The notes below the pieces were generated by a model that saw nothing but the letters and a program-made list of their open reading frames with translations, was not told the origin of the DNA and did no database searches. From Pseudomonadota bacterium (GTDB lineage: Bacteria; Pseudomonadota; Alphaproteobacteria; UBA2136; JAPKEQ01), in the NCBI GenBank assembly GCA_036141575.1, contig JAYZXF010000006.1, positions 1 to 64,000 on the forward strand: a stretch of DNA of 64,000 bases, in the 5' to 3' direction. The position numbers and the translations under genes were made by a program. This document shows, in pieces, positions 57,101 to 63,607 of this stretch (position 1 is the first letter of the stretch; the number at the start of each line of letters is the position of its first letter).

Positions 57101-57148
57101 CAGAGGACCACTCTGAGTCGTTCTATATTCTTGATTCCTATTCTCCAC
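54122..57148 (-). CDS. Hybrid sensor histidine kinase with pseudo-receiver, receiver and Hpt
   Basis: 1008 residues. TM1 (about 14-36) and TM2 (about 190-210) flank an all-helical periplasmic sensor. A PAS domain (about 235-355) leads to HisKA with His near 376 in FLANMSHELRTPMNGVIG, and HATPase (NLVNNAIKFTDTG, EDTGIGIP, GGTGLGLAICKQ). Next is a degenerate receiver (about 603-722) lacking the acidic pocket. A true receiver follows (VLVVEDDVVNQ, Asp near 804 in LMDMQMPVMDG), then Hpt (His near 951 in AAHKLKGSSW). The chain supports a full phosphorelay, but no cognate response regulator is nearby. Divergent from the binding protein at 57245. Confidence 0.92.
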   Translation of the reverse strand: MENRNQEYRTTQSGPLYLLAAVIALSLISLAAVLFTIFDAYQTYKEKQAVLLETKAIEVQILYYNGLMNNAAQMHVLTGENKWQDAYAMYRVKMEEVFEKLEVRAPRVIGLYAEKINAAHDRIMDIHHSAFLLRDADYTEEALDMLIGYEHQTYSEILDENLRMISEGVDELVTQEVQALQESLIRKIILAGGILLIVSLGWLVGWFILRKWQRAILESEALKDQALHSLEISSRRVERSRAEYQAVIEYAADGIMTLQAGGEISSCNKSALLIFKEKESNVLSKTIQEMIPDILRVTGHKNFSIKNYVQETGSARKEYEVLTDDGQSIPIELSISRIYFEGRESYTAMIRDISAEKQAESERRKSDAKSQFLANMSHELRTPMNGVIGMTDLLLQCELESEQEEFACTIKKSAESLQSVINDILDFSKIEAGALTLEPVRFCLSDLVDDVADIFAASAEEKGVDLAVRFKPGTPRHIMADPGRIKQILTNLVNNAIKFTDTGHILINVQEYAHITGEKSLLKFEVEDTGIGIPKDRLSDVFGRFTQADESTTRKFGGTGLGLAICKQLSEIMNGDIGVSSLLGEGSTFWFTVEVAKGEEDVDEMKGSLEGMRVLSISHKPTTTHLLKEYMEYWGVDFVSMPTIEEAETLPDDNYDAIIREFFVSDDIQSDLKKLMKIKKRCCQHVSSLALVPISLRGDYKTFEDAGFSSLLSKPFKDGDIHKVLKLFKEGHKGFITSQKLKTGKVSESKDSMRRDYRVLVVEDDVVNQKVAEKIITGFGCSVEIAGNGKEALTMIDSGDFDLVLMDMQMPVMDGLTATRILREHEANTLVKDPLHVIALTANASKTDKERCLEVGMNGFLTKPVTSETVLQAIEAWERDEMHDMPHEDIKGKVEKEEKMPDLFSLERFEDITMGDEELQKMILVAYESTLAESLEQMRTEPIGSKEWIVAAHKLKGSSWNIGANALAEICANAEMKPGDFEENGHMKELEHIYSKTLEIVHRMRKAH

Positions 57149-57244
57149 GGGTCGTCCTGTTTTCTTTCTAACCTCTTGCCAGAAGTTTGAAGATATGGGT
57201 TAATATTAACCTTATGTTTTTTAATAATAATAAAGACTTTTAAA

Positions 57245-58459
57245 ATGCTATCCAAACATATTCTATTCCCGACATTTGTATTTGCATCAGCCTTTTTCTT
57301 TTTGAATCAAGCTGTTGCAGAATCTCCTGTCAGTTTTTCAAATGAATCACACGTCCAGGGTGTGTCTGACAAAGAAGTGATCATTGGTATGTCTAACGCC
57401 CTTTCAGGGCCAGCACAGGATTTAGGAACCAACCTTAAATTGGGAGCAGAAATTTACTTTGATAAAGTCAATAAAGCTGGCGGCGTACATGGCCGCCAAA
57501 TCAAGCTGATTAGCTACGACGACGGTTATGAACCTGTACGTACAATTACAAATACTAAAAAACTACTAGAAGACGATGTGTTTGCACTCTTTGGCTATGT
57601 TGGGACACCGACTTCTAAAGTCGCAGTACCCATTGCGGTACGCGCAGATATCCCATATCTCTTCCCGTTCACAGGCGCAGAATTCCTGAGAAAGCCTGTT
57701 ACAAAGAATGTCTTTAACTTGCGTGCAAGCTATTTTAATGAAACAGCCTTTCTCGTGAACCACCTGGTTCATGATCGCAATGTAAAAAGAGTTGCCCTCT
57801 TTATTCAAGATGACGGATATGGCGCAGCAGGGCGTGCAGGTGTTCAACGTGCCCTTGAAAACTACGGTCAAGAGGTTGTTGCAGTCGGCAAGTACACACG
57901 TAACACAGTTGATATTGATAAAGCCTATGCCAAAGTATGGGATGCAAACCCTGATGCAGTGATTATGGTTGGTGCATATCAGCCCTGTGCAGAGTTTGTC
58001 AAAAAATCAAAACGCGAAGGCAAACAAGCTGCCATTCTGAACATCTCATTTGTAGGAACAAACTCTTTTATTAAAGAAGCTGGCCCTGCTGGTGAAGGCT
58101 CATACATCTCCCAAGTGGTTCCGCATCCAATTAGCTCCAACTTAGATGTTGTCCGTACTTACCGTAATGATTTTGTAAATACAGGCCATGCAGAGTCTAT
58201 TAACTTTGGTACACTTGAAGGTTATTTAAATGCCATAACTTTTGTAAAGGCATTAGAAGAAGCTGGAAAAAAGCTCTCTAGAAAAAAATTTATAGAAACA
58301 ATGGAGTCCTTGAAGTTTAATGAAGGCGGCCTTCCTATTTCATTCACTCCAGAACAACACCAAGGCTTAAAACGAGTTTATCTCACAAAGATTGTTAACG
58401 GTAAAGCCGTTGAAATCGAGCATGTAAGCCCGAACGGCCTAAAAACCTTTGGACATTGA
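57245..58459 (+). CDS. Branched-chain amino-acid-type periplasmic binding protein
   Basis: 404 residues. A signal peptide (MLSKHILFPTFVFASAFFFL, cleavage after AVA) is followed by a type I periplasmic-binding fold: VIIGMSNALSGPAQDLG, EIYFDKVNKAGGVHGRQIKL, ALFGYVGTPTSKVAVPIA and TLEGYLNAITFVKALEEAG. Usually such LivK/UrtA-type proteins serve an ABC transporter, but none is encoded here. It is divergent from the hybrid kinase with only 96 bases between starts, suggesting that it presents its ligand to the kinase's helical sensor, as TorT does for TorS. Confidence 0.9.
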   Translation: MLSKHILFPTFVFASAFFFLNQAVAESPVSFSNESHVQGVSDKEVIIGMSNALSGPAQDLGTNLKLGAEIYFDKVNKAGGVHGRQIKLISYDDGYEPVRTITNTKKLLEDDVFALFGYVGTPTSKVAVPIAVRADIPYLFPFTGAEFLRKPVTKNVFNLRASYFNETAFLVNHLVHDRNVKRVALFIQDDGYGAAGRAGVQRALENYGQEVVAVGKYTRNTVDIDKAYAKVWDANPDAVIMVGAYQPCAEFVKKSKREGKQAAILNISFVGTNSFIKEAGPAGEGSYISQVVPHPISSNLDVVRTYRNDFVNTGHAESINFGTLEGYLNAITFVKALEEAGKKLSRKKFIETMESLKFNEGGLPISFTPEQHQGLKRVYLTKIVNGKAVEIEHVSPNGLKTFGH

Positions 58460-58472
58460 ACATCTCACCATA

Positions 58473-58499
58473 AAAAAGAGTTCCTTTGGGACTCTTTTT
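58473..58499. terminator. Bidirectional terminator
   Basis: AAAAAGAGTTCC-TT-TGGGACTCTTTTT sits between the convergent binding-protein gene and the toxin-cluster strand. Confidence 0.85.
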
Positions 58500-58507
58500 A
58501 AATGCAT

Positions 58508-59278
58508 CTATCCAAGCTTAAAATATTTTATAAACTCAGCTAAAATCTCTGACTCCATAGACTCAAATTGTGCATCTTCAGGAACATTCCCTTTGTCACA
58601 TTCTCTATAAAACTCATTGCGTATCGCCACATCAAAGGTACCCAACTCACAGCCTATTTTTTCTAAAGGATTACCTAAAGTTTGTAGACCTGAAATAATA
58701 AAAGTACTTAACCAACTGGCGATATCCTCATGTGCCACAAAGAACTTCTGTTCCAAATCTAACACGTGAATAACATGATCATTAAACGCATCAAGTTCAT
58801 CATACACTTTCTGCCAAACAGGGTCTGAATGCTCATATACCTTAATCTCACCACCCCATACCTTTGTATGTGTTTTTGAGATATTTTGAGGTTTTTCTTC
58901 TGTGAATTCTGGAATATGCTCTTTATGAACAATATGCCCATCTATTTTCCATGTGTTATCTATATTGATATCTTCATCCGTGTACGGAATACCAAAGTAG
59001 TTATAATACTCTTCTAGAAGCAGATAAAACGTTCTCGTCATCTCCCCTTCAGGGTATGGCGTAAAAAGAGCTTTCTTTTTTGCTAAGCGATATAAAGCGT
59101 CTTCTACGTGGTGTATTTTAATGCCAATATCATCCGCATATTCAAGTTCTTCTAATGGTTCTAGTATAGCATGAGAGAGCTTGTCTGATGTCAGATTCAA
59201 CCAGCCAGAAAGGTTAAATTTAGTAATAATATGTTCTGCGAAATCTAACTCTGTTTTATTTAGGTACGGGAATTTCAT
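58508..59278 (-). CDS. Unknown protein at distal end of toxin-immunity cluster
   Basis: 256 residues, not recognised. It is soluble and acidic, rich in aromatic residues (LLLEEYYNYFGIPYTDEDIN), with no signal peptide. Its ATG is within the CYTH gene stop (ATGA overlap), so the two are translationally coupled. Location at the 3' end of an immunity-gene array suggests immunity or a recently captured cargo gene; no family supports either. It ends at a strong terminator. Confidence 0.68.
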   Translation of the reverse strand: MKFPYLNKTELDFAEHIITKFNLSGWLNLTSDKLSHAILEPLEELEYADDIGIKIHHVEDALYRLAKKKALFTPYPEGEMTRTFYLLLEEYYNYFGIPYTDEDINIDNTWKIDGHIVHKEHIPEFTEEKPQNISKTHTKVWGGEIKVYEHSDPVWQKVYDELDAFNDHVIHVLDLEQKFFVAHEDIASWLSTFIISGLQTLGNPLEKIGCELGTFDVAIRNEFYRECDKGNVPEDAQFESMESEILAEFIKYFKLG

Positions 59279-59853
59279 GAATTCATAAACATTTCAAGCG
59301 TTGGTGGTTTTTCAAACGTAAGCACATCAAGATTATTAATCATCTCTGCTGTGATACCAACCTGCTTTGTATAAACTGTATCAACACCACCAAAAAGAGC
59401 CTCTTCCATATTAAGGTTTAACTCCTTGCAAGCTGAAATAACAGATTGTTCCGATGGCCCTTCAACCTCAATAAAAGGTGTAAGCCCTGGCCATGTATCG
59501 ATCATTACTTCAATGCTATCTTTGTGCCATATTTCTCGTTTTGTTTCTTGGAAAGCCACACCATAAAAACCCGACATTTCTAGAACTTTCACCCCTTCAT
59601 CAAAATTGTTAATGATAACTTCAGCCTCATTCACACCGCTCAGGTCATTATCTTTTACAATTTCTTTGATGGTCAGCGTAATTTGATTCCCCTCATCACG
59701 CACCCGTGCCCATTTGTTTTTATTGCCTTCAACATGAAACGCTTTACGCGTCATTAGTATTTCAGGAGATGCACATGTATAGCCGTGAGAATCAAGAAGC
59801 TCCCTAGCTGATTCTAATGTAAATCCAGTAAACTTTGCTTCAAACTCTTTCAC
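59275..59853 (-). CDS. CYTH-domain protein (class IV cyclase / triphosphatase fold)
   Basis: 192 residues from a GTG at 59853. This start has AGAGGGAG 7 bases upstream and places the hallmark ExExK motif (EFEAK) at residues 3-7, as in CYTH proteins. Further landmarks are ARVRDEGNQITLTIKE, EVMIDTWPGLTPFIEVEGPS and SEQSVISACKELNLN, the usual C-terminal CYTH helix. Members hydrolyse triphosphates or make cAMP; adenylate cyclase versus thiamine/inorganic triphosphatase is open. The reading frame is open farther upstream but crosses the preceding terminator. It is coupled to the gene at 58508. Confidence 0.82.
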   Translation of the reverse strand: MKEFEAKFTGFTLESARELLDSHGYTCASPEILMTRKAFHVEGNKNKWARVRDEGNQITLTIKEIVKDNDLSGVNEAEVIINNFDEGVKVLEMSGFYGVAFQETKREIWHKDSIEVMIDTWPGLTPFIEVEGPSEQSVISACKELNLNMEEALFGGVDTVYTKQVGITAEMINNLDVLTFEKPPTLEMFMNS

Positions 59854-59900
59854 ACTCAAACTCCCTCTTACGTTTAATCTAAACCTATCACACACTTCGT

Positions 59901-59999
59901 CAAACAAAAAGCCCCCGACTGGGGGCTTTTCATTCGCTTTACTGAAATTCTTTAGGCACATTAGCTTTAATTTGCTCAAGAGCTTTTTCCTTAGTCCAC
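59901..59999. repeat. Duplicated terminator plus immunity-gene 3' end, copy 1
   Basis: About 99 bases matching 61037-61136 at all but roughly four positions. It spans the terminator hairpin and the last 20 codons of the zinc-ribbon gene (WTKEKALEQIKANVPKEFQ in both). Confidence 0.9.
59906..59930 (-). terminator. Rho-independent terminator of immunity paralogue
   Basis: AAAAGCCCCC-AGTC-GGGGGCTTTTT on the minus strand, 9 bases beyond the zinc-ribbon paralogue stop. Confidence 0.88.
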
Positions 60000-60226
60000 A
60001 CTTCTGGTTTGTTGCCTTTTGTAAACCAAGTTGCACCGCTCTCTAGCCATTCATTACGGATAGCCACAATCTGCTGTGGAGAGGTACTACCATCAGGCTC
60101 ATACTCGTTGTTGAGCTCTACCCCACAGCAGTCGCATATTTCATAGCGGCACTCCACCAAAGGAATTCTCCAGTCAAAACCACAAATAAGACACCTTGTA
60201 TGTTTTTGGTTTAACTTAGTTAGCAT
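59939..60226 (-). CDS. Zinc-ribbon putative immunity protein, orphan paralogue
   Basis: 95 residues. Two Cys pairs (RCLICGFDW and YEICDCCGVEL) form a zinc ribbon, followed by RNEWLESGATWF and a C-terminus identical over its last 19 residues to the immunity protein at 61076. Small Cys-pair proteins of this kind occur as immunity genes next to polymorphic toxins. It starts 10 bases after the SUKH gene, without its own toxin, so it looks like an orphan immunity gene kept after toxin exchange. Confidence 0.78.
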   Translation of the reverse strand: MLTKLNQKHTRCLICGFDWRIPLVECRYEICDCCGVELNNEYEPDGSTSPQQIVAIRNEWLESGATWFTKGNKPEVWTKEKALEQIKANVPKEFQ

Positions 60227-60236
60227 AAAAACTCCT

Positions 60237-60815
60237 TTAGCGAGGCGGGAATACTTTTTCCCAGTTATTCCTTAAAGCAAGTATAAAGCGCTTATACAAA
60301 GATGGGGGATATTCCCATTTGTACTCGTACAAGCCCTCCATAAACTCTTTAAAGCTATCTGCAACCAGAATCATATTACTCATATCAGGCTCTTCACCTG
60401 CATCAGCTTCTTCTTCATGGTCCCAGAACCAGACTTCGCCCAGCTGTTCAGGCGCCAAGCCTAAAAGCAAGCAATTGCCGCCCGAGTCTTCACCAATTGG
60501 TAGAAAGTTTGAAGGAATTCTATTAGATAAAGTACTCAGATTCCATTCTAGTGTGCGTGAAGCATTATCGACACTAGAAATTAAAGAGAAGAACATCAGC
60601 AACTCTGATCCATTCTCCGATCCCTTGAAGTTAAAGTTACTCCATTCATCCTTTGGGCTTGCACCGTTAGATGACAGAATGAAATCACGATAATCTTCAG
60701 CGTGAATATGACCCACTTTACTTTCTAGGCGCTCTAGCGCTGTTTCTAGCTCTTCTCTTTCAGGTAAACTGATACCATCAAAGTCAAGCTTTTCTAGCAT
60801 GGTTTTAGTTTCCAT
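60237..60815 (-). CDS. SUKH (SMI1/KNR4) family immunity protein
   Basis: 192 residues. HAEDYRDFILSSNGASP is the SUKH opening (fold motif Y-x-x-F/L-L-x-x-N-G), then SNFLPIGEDSGGNCLLLGL and GEVWFWDHEEE, and DSFKEFMEGL near the end. SUKH proteins neutralise HNH/EndoVII nuclease toxins. Start 60815 overlaps the tail of the WHH toxin fragment by 11 bases, as in intact toxin-immunity pairs; an upstream ATG at 60869 lies inside the toxin fragment. Confidence in family is good, cognate pairing is inference from overlap. Confidence 0.88.
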   Translation of the reverse strand: METKTMLEKLDFDGISLPEREELETALERLESKVGHIHAEDYRDFILSSNGASPKDEWSNFNFKGSENGSELLMFFSLISSVDNASRTLEWNLSTLSNRIPSNFLPIGEDSGGNCLLLGLAPEQLGEVWFWDHEEEADAGEEPDMSNMILVADSFKEFMEGLYEYKWEYPPSLYKRFILALRNNWEKVFPPR

Positions 60816-60984
60816 ATTTCCGCCCATTCCTTTGTTGATACTTAGCAACCCCACCAGTATGTCTAACATTACGATGCAAGTCCCTCGGAATTAATTCCAT
60901 GCGACTTTCTCGTTGATGGTGATGCCAAGTCAAACGAGACGTCACCGCCTTGGCTCGTGGCAGAGGTTTGGCACAAACTCCACC
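60805..60984 (-). pseudogene. Beheaded WHH-type (HNH/EndoVII) toxin tip
   Basis: An open frame without a start codon runs from just after a TAG (60985-60987) to a stop at 60805. It reads AKPLPRAKAVTSRL, then TWHHHQRESRMELIPRDLH and RNVRHTGGVAKYQQ. TWHHHQ...MELIPR..H...HTGG is the WHH nuclease signature found at the C-termini of polymorphic toxins. The AKPLPRAKAVTSRL part matches ARPLPKTKAVTSRL in the intact toxin at 61380-62708, also at DNA level (CCAAGGCGGT-ACGTCTCGTTT). It is a displaced toxin tip with its linker but no delivery domain, directly upstream of and overlapping its likely SUKH antidote. Confidence 0.85.
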
Positions 60985-61036
60985 CTACCTTCTTTCTGAT
61001 GGTGCCATGTTTAGTAAAACCTAACACATGTACCCC

Positions 61037-61136
61037 CAAACAAAAAGCCCCCAACTTGGGGGCTTTTCATTCGCTTTACTGAAACTCTTTAGGCACGTTA
61101 GCTTTAATTTGCTCAAGAGCTTTTTCCTTAGTCCAC
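61037..61136. repeat. Duplicated terminator plus immunity-gene 3' end, copy 2
   Basis: Partner of 59901-59999; includes terminator and last codons of the zinc-ribbon immunity gene. Confidence 0.9.
61042..61066 (-). terminator. Rho-independent terminator of the immunity gene
   Basis: AAAAGCCCCC-AAGTT-GGGGGCTTTTT on the minus strand, 9 bases after the zinc-ribbon immunity stop. Modules downstream (WHH tip, SUKH) would need readthrough or a separate promoter. Confidence 0.88.
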
Positions 61137-61399
61137 CCTACCGGCTGGTGTTCTGAGTAGTCCCATTGACCATCTTTCTTATTCAACCAGTAGTGCCGAT
61201 ATTCTACAACCTCTGCTATGGATGGAGCTACAACAGGATAAGTATAACCAACCTGCGCACCACAGCAATGACAGATACTCTGCCAAGCATCTGTTGTAAG
61301 TTCATCGTGCATATTATTGCCGCATACTAAGCAATGGCTTCCTAAAGGTGTTTGTTCTAAGTCATCTTCATAAAACTCTTTATTGCCTTCGAATGCCAT
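61076..61399 (-). CDS. Zinc-ribbon putative immunity protein of the intact toxin
   Basis: 107 residues. Cys pairs CLVCGNN and ICHCCGAQVGY make a zinc ribbon, followed by YRHYWLNKKDGQWDY and the C-terminus GWTKEKALEQIKANVPKEFQ shared with the paralogue at 59939. The ATG at 61399 lies inside the toxin gene, whose stop is at 61380 (20-base overlap), the arrangement expected for a toxin and its antidote. Longer in-frame readings overlap the toxin further and are not needed. Confidence 0.82.
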   Translation of the reverse strand: MAFEGNKEFYEDDLEQTPLGSHCLVCGNNMHDELTTDAWQSICHCCGAQVGYTYPVVAPSIAEVVEYRHYWLNKKDGQWDYSEHQPVGWTKEKALEQIKANVPKEFQ

Positions 61400-62708
61400 A
61401 GAAATACTCTTTAGGGCTTGCATAATTTTCAGCCTTATACCCATACGGGTTTTTTGTAGACCGTGGACCAACTTTAAAAAAAGTTTGGATTTCACCATGT
61501 TTTGATATGACTCCATATAGCTTAGTTTTAGGGTTGTAGCGCACAACATCGCCATTATACTCTCTAATACGAGTCAATGTACCACGTGGAGGTGAGTTTA
61601 AAAAGCGCTTTGCCGCATTGTGATATGCATCAGCACTAGATACATCACCAACCCTTTTACCATGTTTTGCATAATGGTCATTCAGGCTCTTTTCTGAAGT
61701 CGATCGCAAAGGGTTTCCCTTATTAGCACGCCAACTGTCACCTGCCTTCACAGCATTAGGACCAGTTGTGTTTGCAGTCACACGTCGTGCCTTGGCATCA
61801 TGCCTTGCAACACGAAGGGCTTTTGCAGGCCTTGCCACCACACCAGAACGAGAAAATGCCCTGAGGCCTTTTTTCATAGAGGGCAGTACCTTTTTGCCCC
61901 AAACCAATAAACGAGACGTGACCGCCTTGGTTTTTGGGAGAGGTCTGGCGCCTTTAGCTGTACCCTTGGGTGGTTTCCCAAAAATACGGAAGCGTGCCTC
62001 CGTTGGCTGCAAGGTCGTGGCACTCGGCGTATAAGCCTCTTGGTACATCTGAGCAGACACAGGTACAAGAGTTGCACTGTATGCATTCAAACGCGCATCT
62101 TCATCTAGAGCACTTTCTTCCAAAACAGGTTGCTCTTGCGTATAAGGCAAGCGCTTTTCTGGTGGAATGTAGGGCTCTATGCTTTTGTAGAACACCAGAT
62201 AGAAAAGTAGGTTCACAATAAGGACGAGAAGAAGAAACAGCGGGTACAAGGCAAAGCGAGTAAAGAACAAGCTTACAAATACACCAACAATCAGCAGGCC
62301 AAGAAGCTCTTCTTGCCAAAGCTCAAGTTGAATGGGCAGCGTAAACTGCATCCAAACAGAAGCAACAGCACAGCCGATAGAGACAAGCCCCATCAGCCTG
62401 CCGCCTATGTGCTTAAGCAGATAGTCTAGGCCTTGTGCAAGTTTATAAGACAGATAGATGCCTCCTGCTGCAACCGCACCCGCAATAACAGCACTTAAAG
62501 CAAGGTCTAAGAATGGGATAATAAACACCCATGCAAAGAAGCTGACAACAAAGAGAACCAGTTGAGCGACTTCAAATACAGCCAAGGCTGCATAAAGGCT
62601 TGCAAGAGCGCCGATGATAAAGAAGCACACGCAGAGTACATTATTGGCAAAAGGCCGCACGTACTCATCTGCTTCTTGTTGAAGGGTATGAATCATGTCC
62701 GTAGACAT
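61380..62708 (-). CDS. Membrane-anchored polymorphic toxin
   Basis: 442 residues. The N-terminal 175 residues hold about six hydrophobic segments (for example LCVCFFIIGALASLYAALAV). A basic linker (about 230-335) includes ARPLPKTKAVTSRL near 255-268. The C-terminal 100 residues, SLNDHYAKHGKRVGDVSS then GDVVRYNPKTKLYGVISKHG and EIQTFFKVGP, match the small RNase-like (BECR-type) tips of polymorphic toxins. AGGAGG lies 7 bases before the ATG. No PAAR, VgrG, RHS, CdiA or LXG trafficking domain is present, so how it is delivered is unknown. It overlaps its putative immunity gene. Confidence 0.8.
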   Translation of the reverse strand: MSTDMIHTLQQEADEYVRPFANNVLCVCFFIIGALASLYAALAVFEVAQLVLFVVSFFAWVFIIPFLDLALSAVIAGAVAAGGIYLSYKLAQGLDYLLKHIGGRLMGLVSIGCAVASVWMQFTLPIQLELWQEELLGLLIVGVFVSLFFTRFALYPLFLLLVLIVNLLFYLVFYKSIEPYIPPEKRLPYTQEQPVLEESALDEDARLNAYSATLVPVSAQMYQEAYTPSATTLQPTEARFRIFGKPPKGTAKGARPLPKTKAVTSRLLVWGKKVLPSMKKGLRAFSRSGVVARPAKALRVARHDAKARRVTANTTGPNAVKAGDSWRANKGNPLRSTSEKSLNDHYAKHGKRVGDVSSADAYHNAAKRFLNSPPRGTLTRIREYNGDVVRYNPKTKLYGVISKHGEIQTFFKVGPRSTKNPYGYKAENYASPKEYFYGIRRQ

Positions 62709-62769
62709 TTTGATTCCTCCTTTAGAAAAAAGTGAAGAAGAGCGGCAGGGCCACTCTTCTGATGAAGGG

Positions 62770-63237
62770 TTAAGACGGTTCTTCTCGACTGGGGTTCACC
62801 CCGAAAACCGAAAGAAGAATAAACAAAGCCGGAAGCATATCGCAGGCCAGAGCAAAGGCCCAACCAATACGAATTTCCGATGCATATGTGTACACCGCAG
62901 TGGTCACATGAATGGCATCAAACTCTGGGAAAGTTGGCACAGGACGTTCATCCAGTAGCGCAAGCTCTTCCAATAAGTCTTGCTTAATGCTCCGTACCGT
63001 CGTAGTTAAGGTTTCTATACCTTCTTTTTGACGTTTGGCAATCTCAGGGTTAGAGCTTAGCCTTGTACCAGCGAAACTGAACAATTCTAAGTTTTCCACA
63101 AAACCGCCTAGCATATTGCTTGCATTTTGGCTCAGCAGTGCTGATGTTTCAGCCTGAAGAACGCTAATCTGCTGCACAAAGTGTCGTTCTCGTGCTTTCA
63201 CACTTTCAAACGACTGCTGGCTTAGGTCTTTGCTCAT
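62770..63237 (-). CDS. Coiled-coil tail-anchored membrane protein upstream of toxin
   Basis: 155 residues, not recognised. A long helical, coiled-coil-like stretch (about 1-90) is followed by a C-terminal hydrophobic segment (EIRIGWAFALACDMLPALFI) and a short Arg/Glu tail. GGAG is 5 bases before the ATG. It is 61 bases upstream of the toxin and on the same strand, most likely the first gene of that operon, and could be a partner of the toxin's membrane domain. That role is inference from position and topology. Confidence 0.72.
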   Translation of the reverse strand: MSKDLSQQSFESVKARERHFVQQISVLQAETSALLSQNASNMLGGFVENLELFSFAGTRLSSNPEIAKRQKEGIETLTTTVRSIKQDLLEELALLDERPVPTFPEFDAIHVTTAVYTYASEIRIGWAFALACDMLPALFILLSVFGVNPSREEPS

Positions 63238-63391
63238 TTGCTCCAGAAGAGCGCCTAAAGCGCTGGATCAATGAATATATAAGTACATATATTTACATTT
63301 TCAATGTTTAGTTTCTCATTTTTTGCCACTTAGACGAGTGACTGTCCTCATTAAATCCATTAAGATAAGCCAGAGAACATAAGGATACGTG

Positions 63392-63607
63392 ATGGAAAGA
63401 CGTAAAAACAATCAGCCAACAGACTCTGAACTCTATAAAGAGTTCAAGACAGGCAAACGCATAAAGCACGAACGTCGCTCAGATGAGCTCTCTCGCCTGC
63501 AAGAAATCCACTCACAAAAAGTACTCTGGTGGAAAGTTATCACGGCTTGCTTTGCACTTAATACAGTCTTTATCATTCTTGCAATATTAGGAACTATGGG
63601 ATCATGA
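63392..63607 (+). CDS. Small single-span membrane protein
   Basis: 71 residues. A charged N-terminal half (ERRKNNQPTDSELYKEFKTG) precedes one transmembrane helix (WWKVITACFALNTVFIILAI). Start 63392 is preferred because AAGGA lies 6 bases upstream; a GTG just before it is too close. It overlaps the next gene by ATGA, so the two are coupled. No family recognised. Confidence 0.65.
   Translation: MERRKNNQPTDSELYKEFKTGKRIKHERRSDELSRLQEIHSQKVLWWKVITACFALNTVFIILAILGTMGS

Noticed and set aside
60869-61054. 61-residue minus-strand frame as a small gene between SUKH and the terminator
   Set aside because: It has no ribosome site and is out of frame with the WHH signature, which is read in a different frame at 60805-60984.
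61400-61555. N-terminal extension of the zinc-ribbon immunity protein
   Set aside because: It would be translated inside the toxin domain in another frame without a ribosome site; the ATG at 61399 is sufficient.
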